This document shows positions 57,563 to 64,000 of a stretch of DNA of 64,000 nucleotides, in pieces. A program made the position numbers and the translations under genes. Below the pieces are notes generated by a model. The model did no database searches, was not told where the DNA came from, and saw only the letters and a program-made list of their open reading frames with translations. Every line of letters begins with the position of its first letter. Position 1 is the first letter of the stretch. Origin of the DNA: Rhodovulum bhavnagarense (GTDB lineage: Bacteria; Pseudomonadota; Alphaproteobacteria; Rhodobacterales; Rhodobacteraceae); assembly GCF_004343505.1 (NCBI RefSeq), contig NZ_SLXU01000013.1, positions 1 to 64,000 of the forward strand. The letters are read 5' to 3'.

Positions 57563-59830
57563 ATGGCTCGCATCCCCTCGAAATCCGAGATCCTGGACTG
57601 GATCGCCGATAACCCCGGCAAAAGCGCCAAGCGCGACATTCCCAAGGCGTTTGGCATCAAGGGTGCCGACCGGATCGACCTGAAGCGCGTCCTCAAGGTG
57701 CTTGAGGACGAAGGCCACCTGGAAAAGCGGCGCAAGACTTACCGCGACCCCGACCGCCTGCCCCCGGTCACCGTGTTGCAGATCCTCGCGCCTGATGCGC
57801 AGGGCGATCTTTTTGCGAAACCGCTGGAATGGCACGGCGAGGGCCCCGAACCCCGCGTTCTTTACGTGCCGCGCGAGGCCGACCCTGCGCTGGGTGCGGG
57901 CGACCGGATCCTGGCAAAGCTGCAAGAAATCCGTGCCGAGGATCACCAGTACGAGGCCCGCCTGATCCGCAAGATCGGTGTGAACCCGAAACGTGTGCTC
58001 GGCATCTTCCGCAAGGGGGGCGAAGGTGGCCGGATCGTGCCCATCGACAAGGGCGCGGACAAGGAATGGATGGTTGGCCGCGATGCCACCCATGGCGCGC
58101 AGGACGGCGAACTGGTCGAGGCCGAACAAGCTGGCCCGCGCAGCCATCTGGGCCTGCCGCGCGCGCGCATCGTCGAACGGCTGGGCGATCCCACGGCGCC
58201 CCGTGCCGTCAGCCTGATCGCCATTCACCAGCACGGGATTCCCGATGCCTTTCCCGATGCCGTGATCGCCGAGGCTGATCGCGCCAAACCTGCGGGGCTG
58301 GGCGAGCGTGAGGATCTGCGCCACTTGCCCCTTGTCACCATCGACCCGGCCGATGCGCGCGACCGCGACGACGCGGTTCTGGCGATCCACGATGATGACC
58401 CGAAAAACAAAGGCGGTTTTGTCCTTTGGGTGGCGATTGCCGATGTCGCCCATTACGTCACGCCGGGATCGGCGCTGGACCGCGAGGCGCGCAAGCGGGG
58501 AAATTCCACCTATTTCCCCGACCGCGTGGTGCCGATGCTGCCCGACCGGTTGTCGGGGGATCTGTGTTCGTTGCACGAGGACGTGCCGCGCGCCTGTGTC
58601 GCCGTTCGGATGCAGATCGACGCGCAGGGCACCAAGCTGTCGCACCGGTTCACCCGTGCCCTGATGCGATCGGCGGCCTCTTTTACCTACCAGGAGGTGC
58701 AGCAGGCCGAGGATGGCGCCCCGAACGCGCATACCGCGCCGTTGCTGGACGAGGTGATTCACCCGCTCTTTGCCGCGTATCGCGCCCTGACCCGCGCGCG
58801 TGAGCTGCGCCAGCCGCTGGACCTGGACCTGCCGGAGCGCCGCATCGTGCTGAGCGATGAGGGCAAGGTCGAATCGGTCAAGTTCCGCGACCGGCTGGAC
58901 GCCCATCGGCTGATCGAGGAATTCATGGTGCTGGCCAATGTGGCCGCGGCCGAGGAACTGACCCGCCTGCGCCGTCCTCTGTTGTTTCGCGCGCACGAGG
59001 AACCCAGCCCCGAGAAACTGGACGCGCTGCGCGAAGTCGCGGCCGCCTCTGGCTTTACGCTGGCAAAAGGACAGGTTCTGAAGACGCGCCACCTCAACGA
59101 CCTGCTGGACCAGGCGATGGGGACGGAGTTTTCGGAATTGATCAACCTGTCGACCCTGCGCTCGATGACGCAGGCCTATTACACGCCCGAGCATATCGGT
59201 CATTTCGGGCTGGCCTTGCACCATTACGCGCATTTCACCTCGCCCATCCGCCGCTATGCCGACCTGGTGGTTCACCGCGCGCTGATCACGGCGCATGGCT
59301 GGGGCAAGGACGGGCTGTCGCCGCACGAGATCGATGAGCTTGAGGCGACCGCGACACATATCTCGGAAACCGAACGCCGCTCGATGGCGGCCGAGCGTGA
59401 CACCACCGACCGTTATCTTGCCGCCTACCTATCCGAACGGGTCGGCTCCGAGTTCGAGGGCCGCATTTCCGGCATCGCGCGGTTCGGCGTGTTCGTCACT
59501 CTGGATGAAACCGGCGCCGATGGCCTGATCCCGATCCGCGAATTGGGGGGCGAGTATTTCCACCACGACCGCGAGGCGCAAACCCTTATGGGCGCCGATA
59601 CCGGGGTGATCATCGGGATCGGCCAGCGGGTGACGGTTCGCCTGTCAGAGGCGGTGCCGGTCACCGGGGGGCTGACGCTGGAATTGTTGACGCTCGACGG
59701 AAAGGCCCTGCCCCGTGCTGGGCGGCGCAGTGGCGGCAAGCCGCCCAGGCGCAAGCTCGCCCATGCCAGGGGCAAGGCGGCCGCCAGCGCGAAAAAGGCC
59801 GCGCGTAAGGTCAGTCGCACCCGCCGTTAG
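57563..59830 (+). CDS. rnr: Ribonuclease R
   Basis: RNase R is a processive 3'-5' exoribonuclease of the RNase II/RNB family that degrades structured RNA. The 755-residue protein has an N-terminal winged-helix region (SKSEILDWIADNPGKSAKRD), cold-shock domains, and the RNB catalytic core with the acidic cluster TIDPADARDRDDAVLA and HYAHFTSPIRRYADLVVHRAL. An S1 domain (EGRISGIARFGVFVTLDE) and a Lys/Arg-rich tail complete it. The ATG at 57563 is preferred over an upstream TTG at 57521. Confidence 0.96.
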   Translation: MARIPSKSEILDWIADNPGKSAKRDIPKAFGIKGADRIDLKRVLKVLEDEGHLEKRRKTYRDPDRLPPVTVLQILAPDAQGDLFAKPLEWHGEGPEPRVLYVPREADPALGAGDRILAKLQEIRAEDHQYEARLIRKIGVNPKRVLGIFRKGGEGGRIVPIDKGADKEWMVGRDATHGAQDGELVEAEQAGPRSHLGLPRARIVERLGDPTAPRAVSLIAIHQHGIPDAFPDAVIAEADRAKPAGLGEREDLRHLPLVTIDPADARDRDDAVLAIHDDDPKNKGGFVLWVAIADVAHYVTPGSALDREARKRGNSTYFPDRVVPMLPDRLSGDLCSLHEDVPRACVAVRMQIDAQGTKLSHRFTRALMRSAASFTYQEVQQAEDGAPNAHTAPLLDEVIHPLFAAYRALTRARELRQPLDLDLPERRIVLSDEGKVESVKFRDRLDAHRLIEEFMVLANVAAAEELTRLRRPLLFRAHEEPSPEKLDALREVAAASGFTLAKGQVLKTRHLNDLLDQAMGTEFSELINLSTLRSMTQAYYTPEHIGHFGLALHHYAHFTSPIRRYADLVVHRALITAHGWGKDGLSPHEIDELEATATHISETERRSMAAERDTTDRYLAAYLSERVGSEFEGRISGIARFGVFVTLDETGADGLIPIRELGGEYFHHDREAQTLMGADTGVIIGIGQRVTVRLSEAVPVTGGLTLELLTLDGKALPRAGRRSGGKPPRRKLAHARGKAAASAKKAARKVSRTRR

Positions 59831-59927
59831 GCGAGAATCGGCTCTTTGGAAGTATCGCGATCAGAGCGGGCTTTGCCGTTCCTTGCATGGGCGCTACACT
59901 TTCATCAAATAACGAGAGTCAGAGCAG

Positions 59928-61247
59928 ATGCCCGTCACACGTCTTTTTGTCGCGGCCTTGTGTGCCGCGACGGTTCAGGGGGCTGCCGCGCAGGCCGCCG
60001 GCCTGGACAGTGTTCCGCGCCCCCAGGGGCGGCCGGGCGATACGGTCGCGGCCACCAGCCCGCGCCCAGCGTCCCGTCCAGCCGTCACGATGGAGACAGA
60101 TTTGAAACCGGTGCAGGTCTCGACTGCCAATATCGGGTTCCAGCGCTGGATCGACGGTTTTCGCGACCGGGCGCTGGCGCAGGGTATTTCGGCCCCGGTC
60201 TTTGACCGGGCCTTTGCCGGTCTGCGCTATAATACCGACGTGATCGATCGCGACCGAAACCAGTCCGAGTTCACCAAGACGATATGGGATTATCTCGACA
60301 GCGCGGCCTCTGATACCCGCATCCGCAACGGTCAGGCGGCGCTGCGTGAGCACGCGCGCCTGCTGGAGCGGATCGAGGCGCGTTATGGCGTCGACAAGGA
60401 AGTCGTCGTCGCGGTCTGGGGGTTGGAAAGTGCCTATGGCGAATTCCGCGGAAAGACCCCGATCATCGAGGCGTTGGCAACACTGGCCTATGACGGTCGG
60501 CGCGGACGGTTCTTTGAACAACAGTTGATCGCGGCCCTCAAGATCCTGCAATCGGGCGATACCACGCCGCGCAACATGACCGGGTCCTGGGCGGGCGCGA
60601 TGGGGCACACGCAGTTCATCCCGACATCTTACCTGGCCTATGCGGTGGATTTCACCGGCGACGGGCGGCGCGACATCTGGGCCGACGATCCGGCGGATGC
60701 GCTGGCCTCCACCGCCGCCTACCTTGCGCGGTTCGGCTGGACCAAGGGGCAACCCTGGGGGGTCGAGGTACGTCTGCCCCGTGATTTCAATGTGCAACTG
60801 GCCGATCGCGACGTGAAACGAATGCCCTCGCAATGGGGCGCGATGGGGGTGCGCGACATGTCCGGCCGTACCGTTCCCGATTATGGGCGCGCCTCGATCC
60901 TGCTGCCCGCGGGCGCGCGCGGCGCGGCCTTCATGATCTTTGACAATTTCGCGGTGATCGAGCGGTACAACACCGCCGATGCCTATGTCATCGGGGTGGG
61001 GCACCTGTCTGACCGGCTAAGGGGTGGCGGTCCCATCCAGGCCGCTTGGCCGCGCGGCGACCGGGCATTGCTGTTTGCAGAGCGCCAGGAGTTGCAGGAA
61101 AGGCTGACGCGCGCCGGGTTCGATACGCGTGGAATCGACGGAAAGATCGGCCCCAACACGATTGCGGCGGTGCGTGCCTACCAGCGGTCCGTGGGGCTTG
61201 TCCCGGATGGCTATGCCAGCCTCGACCTGCTGAAACGCCTGCGCTAG
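59928..61247 (+). CDS. Lytic murein transglycosylase, MltB family, with peptidoglycan-binding domain
   Basis: A 439-residue exported enzyme with the same architecture as the protein encoded at 17087. A signal peptide (about 1-21, ending AAAQA) is followed by a Pro-rich linker. The SLT_2 domain has its catalytic Glu in VVAVWGLESAYGEFRG and SWAGAMGHTQFIPTSYL. The C-terminal PG_binding_1 domain (LQERLTRAGFDTRGIDGKIG) completes it. It acts in the periplasm on glycan strands. It lies after rnr and convergent with the PII-like gene. Confidence 0.94.
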   Translation: MPVTRLFVAALCAATVQGAAAQAAGLDSVPRPQGRPGDTVAATSPRPASRPAVTMETDLKPVQVSTANIGFQRWIDGFRDRALAQGISAPVFDRAFAGLRYNTDVIDRDRNQSEFTKTIWDYLDSAASDTRIRNGQAALREHARLLERIEARYGVDKEVVVAVWGLESAYGEFRGKTPIIEALATLAYDGRRGRFFEQQLIAALKILQSGDTTPRNMTGSWAGAMGHTQFIPTSYLAYAVDFTGDGRRDIWADDPADALASTAAYLARFGWTKGQPWGVEVRLPRDFNVQLADRDVKRMPSQWGAMGVRDMSGRTVPDYGRASILLPAGARGAAFMIFDNFAVIERYNTADAYVIGVGHLSDRLRGGGPIQAAWPRGDRALLFAERQELQERLTRAGFDTRGIDGKIGPNTIAAVRAYQRSVGLVPDGYASLDLLKRLR

Positions 61248-61275
61248 CAGGTGGTGTCGGCGCGGTCAGGGCGGG

Positions 61276-61587
61276 TCAGAACCGTTCTGCCCGCAGAACC
61301 TCGCAATCGCCGATCGTGACCACCCCGATATGCCGTTCGACCACGGAAAACGTGGCCTCAAGCAGCGCGTCCAGCCGCTCGGCGCGCAGGATGCAGACTA
61401 CCGCGACCATCCCGCCTGCGGGGCCGACCTGTCCTTCGCGGCTCCAGCTTCCAGAGCGGCCGGACCCGCCCAGAACCGGCAGCACCGTGTAACCGGTGAC
61501 GCCTGCCTCGTGGAGCGCGGCGCGCAGGCGGCGCTCCATCGGGGCCTCGATAATGATTTCCACCCGTTTCGCGGCATGGGTGCGCAT
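61276..61587 (-). CDS. PII-like (SbtB-type) regulator of the bicarbonate transporter
   Basis: A 103-residue small protein with the PII fold. It starts MRTHAAKRVEIIIEAPMERRLRAAL, has a GYTVLPVLGGSGRSG segment where the T-loop starts, and ends VVERHIGVVTIGDCEVLRAE. Tyr51 and the classic GlnK T-loop are absent, and the cyanobacterial SbtB C-terminal Cys loop is also absent. SbtB-type proteins bind adenyl nucleotides and gate SbtA. Its ATG at 61587 lies 4 bases after the sbtA-like stop, so co-expression and a gating role are likely (inference). Confidence 0.85.
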   Translation of the reverse strand: MRTHAAKRVEIIIEAPMERRLRAALHEAGVTGYTVLPVLGGSGRSGSWSREGQVGPAGGMVAVVCILRAERLDALLEATFSVVERHIGVVTIGDCEVLRAERF

Positions 61588-61591
61588 GTGC

Positions 61592-62569
61592 CTAGCCTCC
61601 GGTGGCAAGCCGGGCCGCCGCGAGATACAGCGGAATGCCCAGCGTCAGGTTGAACGGAAAGGTGATCCCCAGCGACAAGGTGAGATAGATCGACGGGTTG
61701 GCCTCTGGCAGGGCCACGCGCATGGCAGCCGGCACCGCAATGTAAGAGGCCGAGGCGGCCAACGTCATCATCAGGACCACGCCCCCGGCCGAAAGACCCA
61801 GCACAAGGCCCGCGATGAGCCCGGCCAGGCTACCCACGACGGGCATGACCAGTCCGAAGGCCAACAATCCCGGCGTCATCACGGACCGGCAGGCGCGCAG
61901 GTTGCGCCCCGCGATCAAGCCCATGTCCAGCAGGAACAGGCAAAGCACGCCCTTGAAAGGGGCCACGATGAAACTGTCTATCTCGGCCAGTCCGGCCGGG
62001 CCGGTCACCCAGCCGATCACGAAAGCCCCCAGCAAAAGGACGATGGAACCATTCAGCAGGATTTCGCGCCATAGGCCGGTTTCGACCCGGCCCGTTCCGC
62101 CGCGCCGCATCACCAGCCATAGCGCGGCAAGGATCGCCGGCGCCTCCATGATCGCCGCAACGGCGACCATGAATCCCTCGGGTTCCATGCCTCGGCTTGT
62201 CAGGACCGAACTCGCCGCCACGAAGGTCACGATCGAGATAGATCCGTAATGCCCGGCGACCGCGCCCGCATTCACCGTGTCCAGCCGGGTCATGCCTCGT
62301 AACAGGGCAAAGGCGATGAAGGGCAGGCCTGCCGACAATACCACGCCCGCGCCCAGCGCCAGTAACAGCGTGGCGTCCAGCCCGTGCGCTGCAACGCCCG
62401 CGCCGCCCTTGAACCCGATCGCGAACAGCAGGTAAAGTGACAGTGCCTTGGCGGCGGCTTCGGGCACGCTGAGATCGGATCGCGCCAATGCCGCGGCAAG
62501 GCCCAGCGCAAAGCTCAGAACGATGGGTGACAACAGGTTCGCCGCCGCAAGGTCGAGGAACGTTCCCAA
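61592..62569 (-). CDS. SbtA-family sodium-dependent bicarbonate transporter
   Basis: A 325-residue membrane protein of the SbtA (DUF897) family with about ten helices in two inverted halves. Features are FAIGFKGGAGVAAHG, GAVAGHYGSISIVTFVAAS (family GHYGS element), the matching second-half segment LDMGLIAGRNLRA and ASASYIAVPAAMRVALPEANPSIY. SbtA imports bicarbonate with Na+. The only good start is a TTG at 62569, preceded by AAGGAG at 7-base spacing. Upstream codons in frame are not family-like. It lies between the carbonic anhydrase and PII-like genes on the same strand. Confidence 0.9.
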   Translation of the reverse strand: MGTFLDLAAANLLSPIVLSFALGLAAALARSDLSVPEAAAKALSLYLLFAIGFKGGAGVAAHGLDATLLLALGAGVVLSAGLPFIAFALLRGMTRLDTVNAGAVAGHYGSISIVTFVAASSVLTSRGMEPEGFMVAVAAIMEAPAILAALWLVMRRGGTGRVETGLWREILLNGSIVLLLGAFVIGWVTGPAGLAEIDSFIVAPFKGVLCLFLLDMGLIAGRNLRACRSVMTPGLLAFGLVMPVVGSLAGLIAGLVLGLSAGGVVLMMTLAASASYIAVPAAMRVALPEANPSIYLTLSLGITFPFNLTLGIPLYLAAARLATGG

Positions 62570-62626
62570 GGTCTGTCTCCTTTTCGAAGTCAGCCGGCGA
62601 TCGCCGGGCAAGACCCGGCGGAAAGA

Positions 62627-63277
62627 TCACACCGGGACGAAACGCCCGGTTTCACCATCGAAATATTCCACGATCCCTGCCCCGATATCGTTCCAGGCAC
62701 CATGCAGCGAAAGCTCTTCCGCCTCGATGGCGGATTTGACGAAGGGAAAGCTGAGCAGGTTTTCCAGCGAAACCAGGACCGCGTCCTTTTCCATCGCCTC
62801 GAGGCGGGCCTCTTCGTCCGCGATGCCGGACTGACGTTGATAGCTGGGGCGCAGGATGTCCATCCAGCGACCGATAAAGCTGGTCTTTTCCTCTAGCTGG
62901 GGGGCGTTTCCGGCGCACATGTCATGGCACCCCTTGACTCCGCCGCACTTTGAATGACCCAGCACCACAAGGTTGGCGACCTTGAGAACCGTGACCGCGT
63001 ATTCCACCGCGGCCGAGGTGCCGTGGTAATCGCCGTCGGGCGCATAGGGCGGCACAAGACCCGCGATGTTGCGGTGAATGAAGAATTCTCCTTCGTCGGC
63101 GCCGAAGATCGAGGTGACGTGGATACGCGAATCACAACAGGAGATGATCATCGCGCGCGGGCGCTGGCCTTCGTCGGCAAGCCGGCGGTACCAGGCCTTG
63201 TTCTCGGCATGGGTCGTGGCCTTCCAGCCATGGTAACGCTGTATCAGGTACTGCGGCAGTGGGCGGGCGATCTGCAT
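62627..63277 (-). CDS. Beta-class carbonic anhydrase
   Basis: A 216-residue zinc enzyme that interconverts CO2 and bicarbonate. The zinc ligands fit the beta class: Cys47 in ISCCDSRIH with Asp49 and Arg51, and His108 and Cys111 in LGHSKCGGVKG. The ATG at 63277 (MQIARPLPQY) follows CAGGAG. It heads a minus-strand run with the SbtA-like transporter 57 bases downstream and the PII-like gene after that, an inorganic-carbon uptake unit. Confidence 0.95.
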   Translation of the reverse strand: MQIARPLPQYLIQRYHGWKATTHAENKAWYRRLADEGQRPRAMIISCCDSRIHVTSIFGADEGEFFIHRNIAGLVPPYAPDGDYHGTSAAVEYAVTVLKVANLVVLGHSKCGGVKGCHDMCAGNAPQLEEKTSFIGRWMDILRPSYQRQSGIADEEARLEAMEKDAVLVSLENLLSFPFVKSAIEAEELSLHGAWNDIGAGIVEYFDGETGRFVPV

Positions 63278-63439
63278 CGACGTCTCCTGTCTTGTCCTGA
63301 GCGCGCTAGATAAAGAGCATTTGCGAGGAATTCGACCCATTTCGCACGGCCGGTTCAAGACTTTGTTGACCGGCTTGGCCCAAGGCTTGGCGCGGGTGTG
63401 GCAGGCGTTGGAGGGTTTGGTTTGAGTTCTGTTGTCGTG

Positions 63440-63802
63440 ATGCGCCAGAAGGAACCGCTGAAGCTTGATTCAGAGCGGTTGGCAGACATGTTCGTGGAAT
63501 TGGGCGAGGCTCGGGCGACCGATCTTATAGCGTTGTCGCTGTCGCGTCTGGAGCAGTTGATGGCGGCGCTGGAACTGGCCGGCGGGCAGATGCGGCGTGG
63601 CGATTGCATCGACCTTGCCGGCCAGGTCGCGGCGCTGGCCGATGCGCTGGGCATGACCAGCCTGGGCCAGGCGGCGCGCGGCATGGCCCGTGCCGCGGCC
63701 TCGGGCGATCCGGTGGCGCTGGCCGCGACGTGGGCGCGACTGGTGCGCGTGGCACGCCGGTCCCACCGGATCGCGGCGGAACTTCAACACCGGTCCGGCT
63801 GA
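63440..63802 (+). CDS. Small helical hypothetical protein (Hpt-like length, no His)
   Basis: About 120 residues, mostly helical. It has KLDSERLADMFVELGEA, LSLSRLEQLMAALELAGGQ, GQVAALADALGMTSLGQAA and a basic C-terminus. The four-helix pattern and length recall Hpt phosphotransfer proteins, but no HxxKG histidine is present at the expected place. No family is assigned. The start is the ATG at 63440; a TTG at 63422 is possible. It is followed by the partial aminopeptidase gene. Confidence 0.6.
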   Translation: MRQKEPLKLDSERLADMFVELGEARATDLIALSLSRLEQLMAALELAGGQMRRGDCIDLAGQVAALADALGMTSLGQAARGMARAAASGDPVALAATWARLVRVARRSHRIAAELQHRSG

Positions 63803-63865
63803 TCGCGCTTGCGGGTGGCGCGGGGGCGGTTACCCTTGGCACAGTCGAAGATCAGCCAGGGACCG

Positions 63866-64000
63866 ATGCCGATGATGCCCAACCAACCCCGTTTCGCCGC
63901 GCCCGATGCCGATGCGCTGCCGCTGTATGCGGTTGGCGAGGGGGCTTTGGAGGCGTTTCGCGCCACGCTTTCGGGTGACCAGGCGGCCTGGCTATCGGCC
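63866..64000 (+). CDS. Leucyl aminopeptidase-family protein (partial, 5' end)
   Basis: The window ends inside this gene, and only 45 codons are present. The start ATG at 63866 follows AGGGACC. The N-terminus MPMMPNQPRFAAPDADALPL, with YAVGEGALEAFRATL after it, resembles the N-terminal domain of M17 leucyl aminopeptidase-like proteins in this group. The catalytic domain lies outside the window, so the call rests on a short match. Confidence 0.55.
   Translation, partial: MPMMPNQPRFAAPDADALPLYAVGEGALEAFRATLSGDQAAWLSA

Noticed and set aside
57506-59359. Minus-strand open frame antisense to rnr
   Set aside because: Same reasoning: the sense strand encodes RNase R and the antisense translation is unstructured.

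Overview
This 64-kb window looks like a piece of the main chromosome of a high-GC alphaproteobacterium of the Rhodobacterales (Rhodobacteraceae/Roseobacter type). The evidence is the gene content and order: dnaA-dnaN-recF-gyrB, tandem def genes with fmt, folK-rpoZ-rsh-DUF2062-pdxJ-acpS-lepB-rnc-era, DUF1491-recO, dapD-Hint protein-dapE, and a methylsuccinyl-CoA dehydrogenase of the ethylmalonyl-CoA pathway. I see no rRNA, tRNA, CRISPR array, insertion sequence or prophage. Gene density is high, and many genes overlap by 4 bases (ATGA or GTGA).

Layout. 1-631 is non-coding. 632-6931 holds the replication block dnaA, dnaN, recF, gyrB. 7040-12712 is a small sensory region: a CBS protein, then on the minus strand an apparent operon of a single-domain globin, a FIST-domain protein and a soluble LOV/PAS hybrid histidine kinase, with a divergent NifX-like gene. 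12752-14679 (minus) is def, a def paralogue lacking the catalytic Glu, and fmt. 14783-22699 has a MalY/PatB lyase, a glutathionyl-hydroquinone reductase, an MltB-type transglycosylase, smc, a GNAT enzyme and a small lipoprotein. 22769-26426 has a multi-pass membrane protein behind a clear promoter and operator, a ThDP enzyme and a flavin reductase. 26545-30171 (minus) runs NYN protein, YqaA, ispH, DUF3429, methyltransferase, rnhA. 30297-39345 is the long plus-strand housekeeping run folK to recO. 39398-48236 has mcd, TauE, glnK-amtB, a class A PBP, mlaA-mlaC and RidA. 48233-61247 has further housekeeping and lysine/cell-wall genes (glpQ-like, PCD, peroxiredoxin, ferredoxin-reductase-like, rsmD, LOG, dapD, Hint, dapE, rnr, MltB). 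61276-63277 (minus) encodes beta-carbonic anhydrase, an SbtA-like bicarbonate transporter and a PII-like protein. The window ends inside a leucyl aminopeptidase-family gene.

How it fits together. Most of the window is core metabolism: replication, translation start, (p)ppGpp signalling, lysine/DAP synthesis, peptidoglycan remodelling and outer-membrane lipid asymmetry. The parts that merit attention are the globin/FIST/LOV-kinase operon, which may join gas and blue-light sensing; the inorganic-carbon uptake cluster in an organism whose carbon assimilation includes carboxylation steps; the operator in front of the 22833 membrane protein; and a 22-base repeat present four times, each time 3' of a gene on the same strand.
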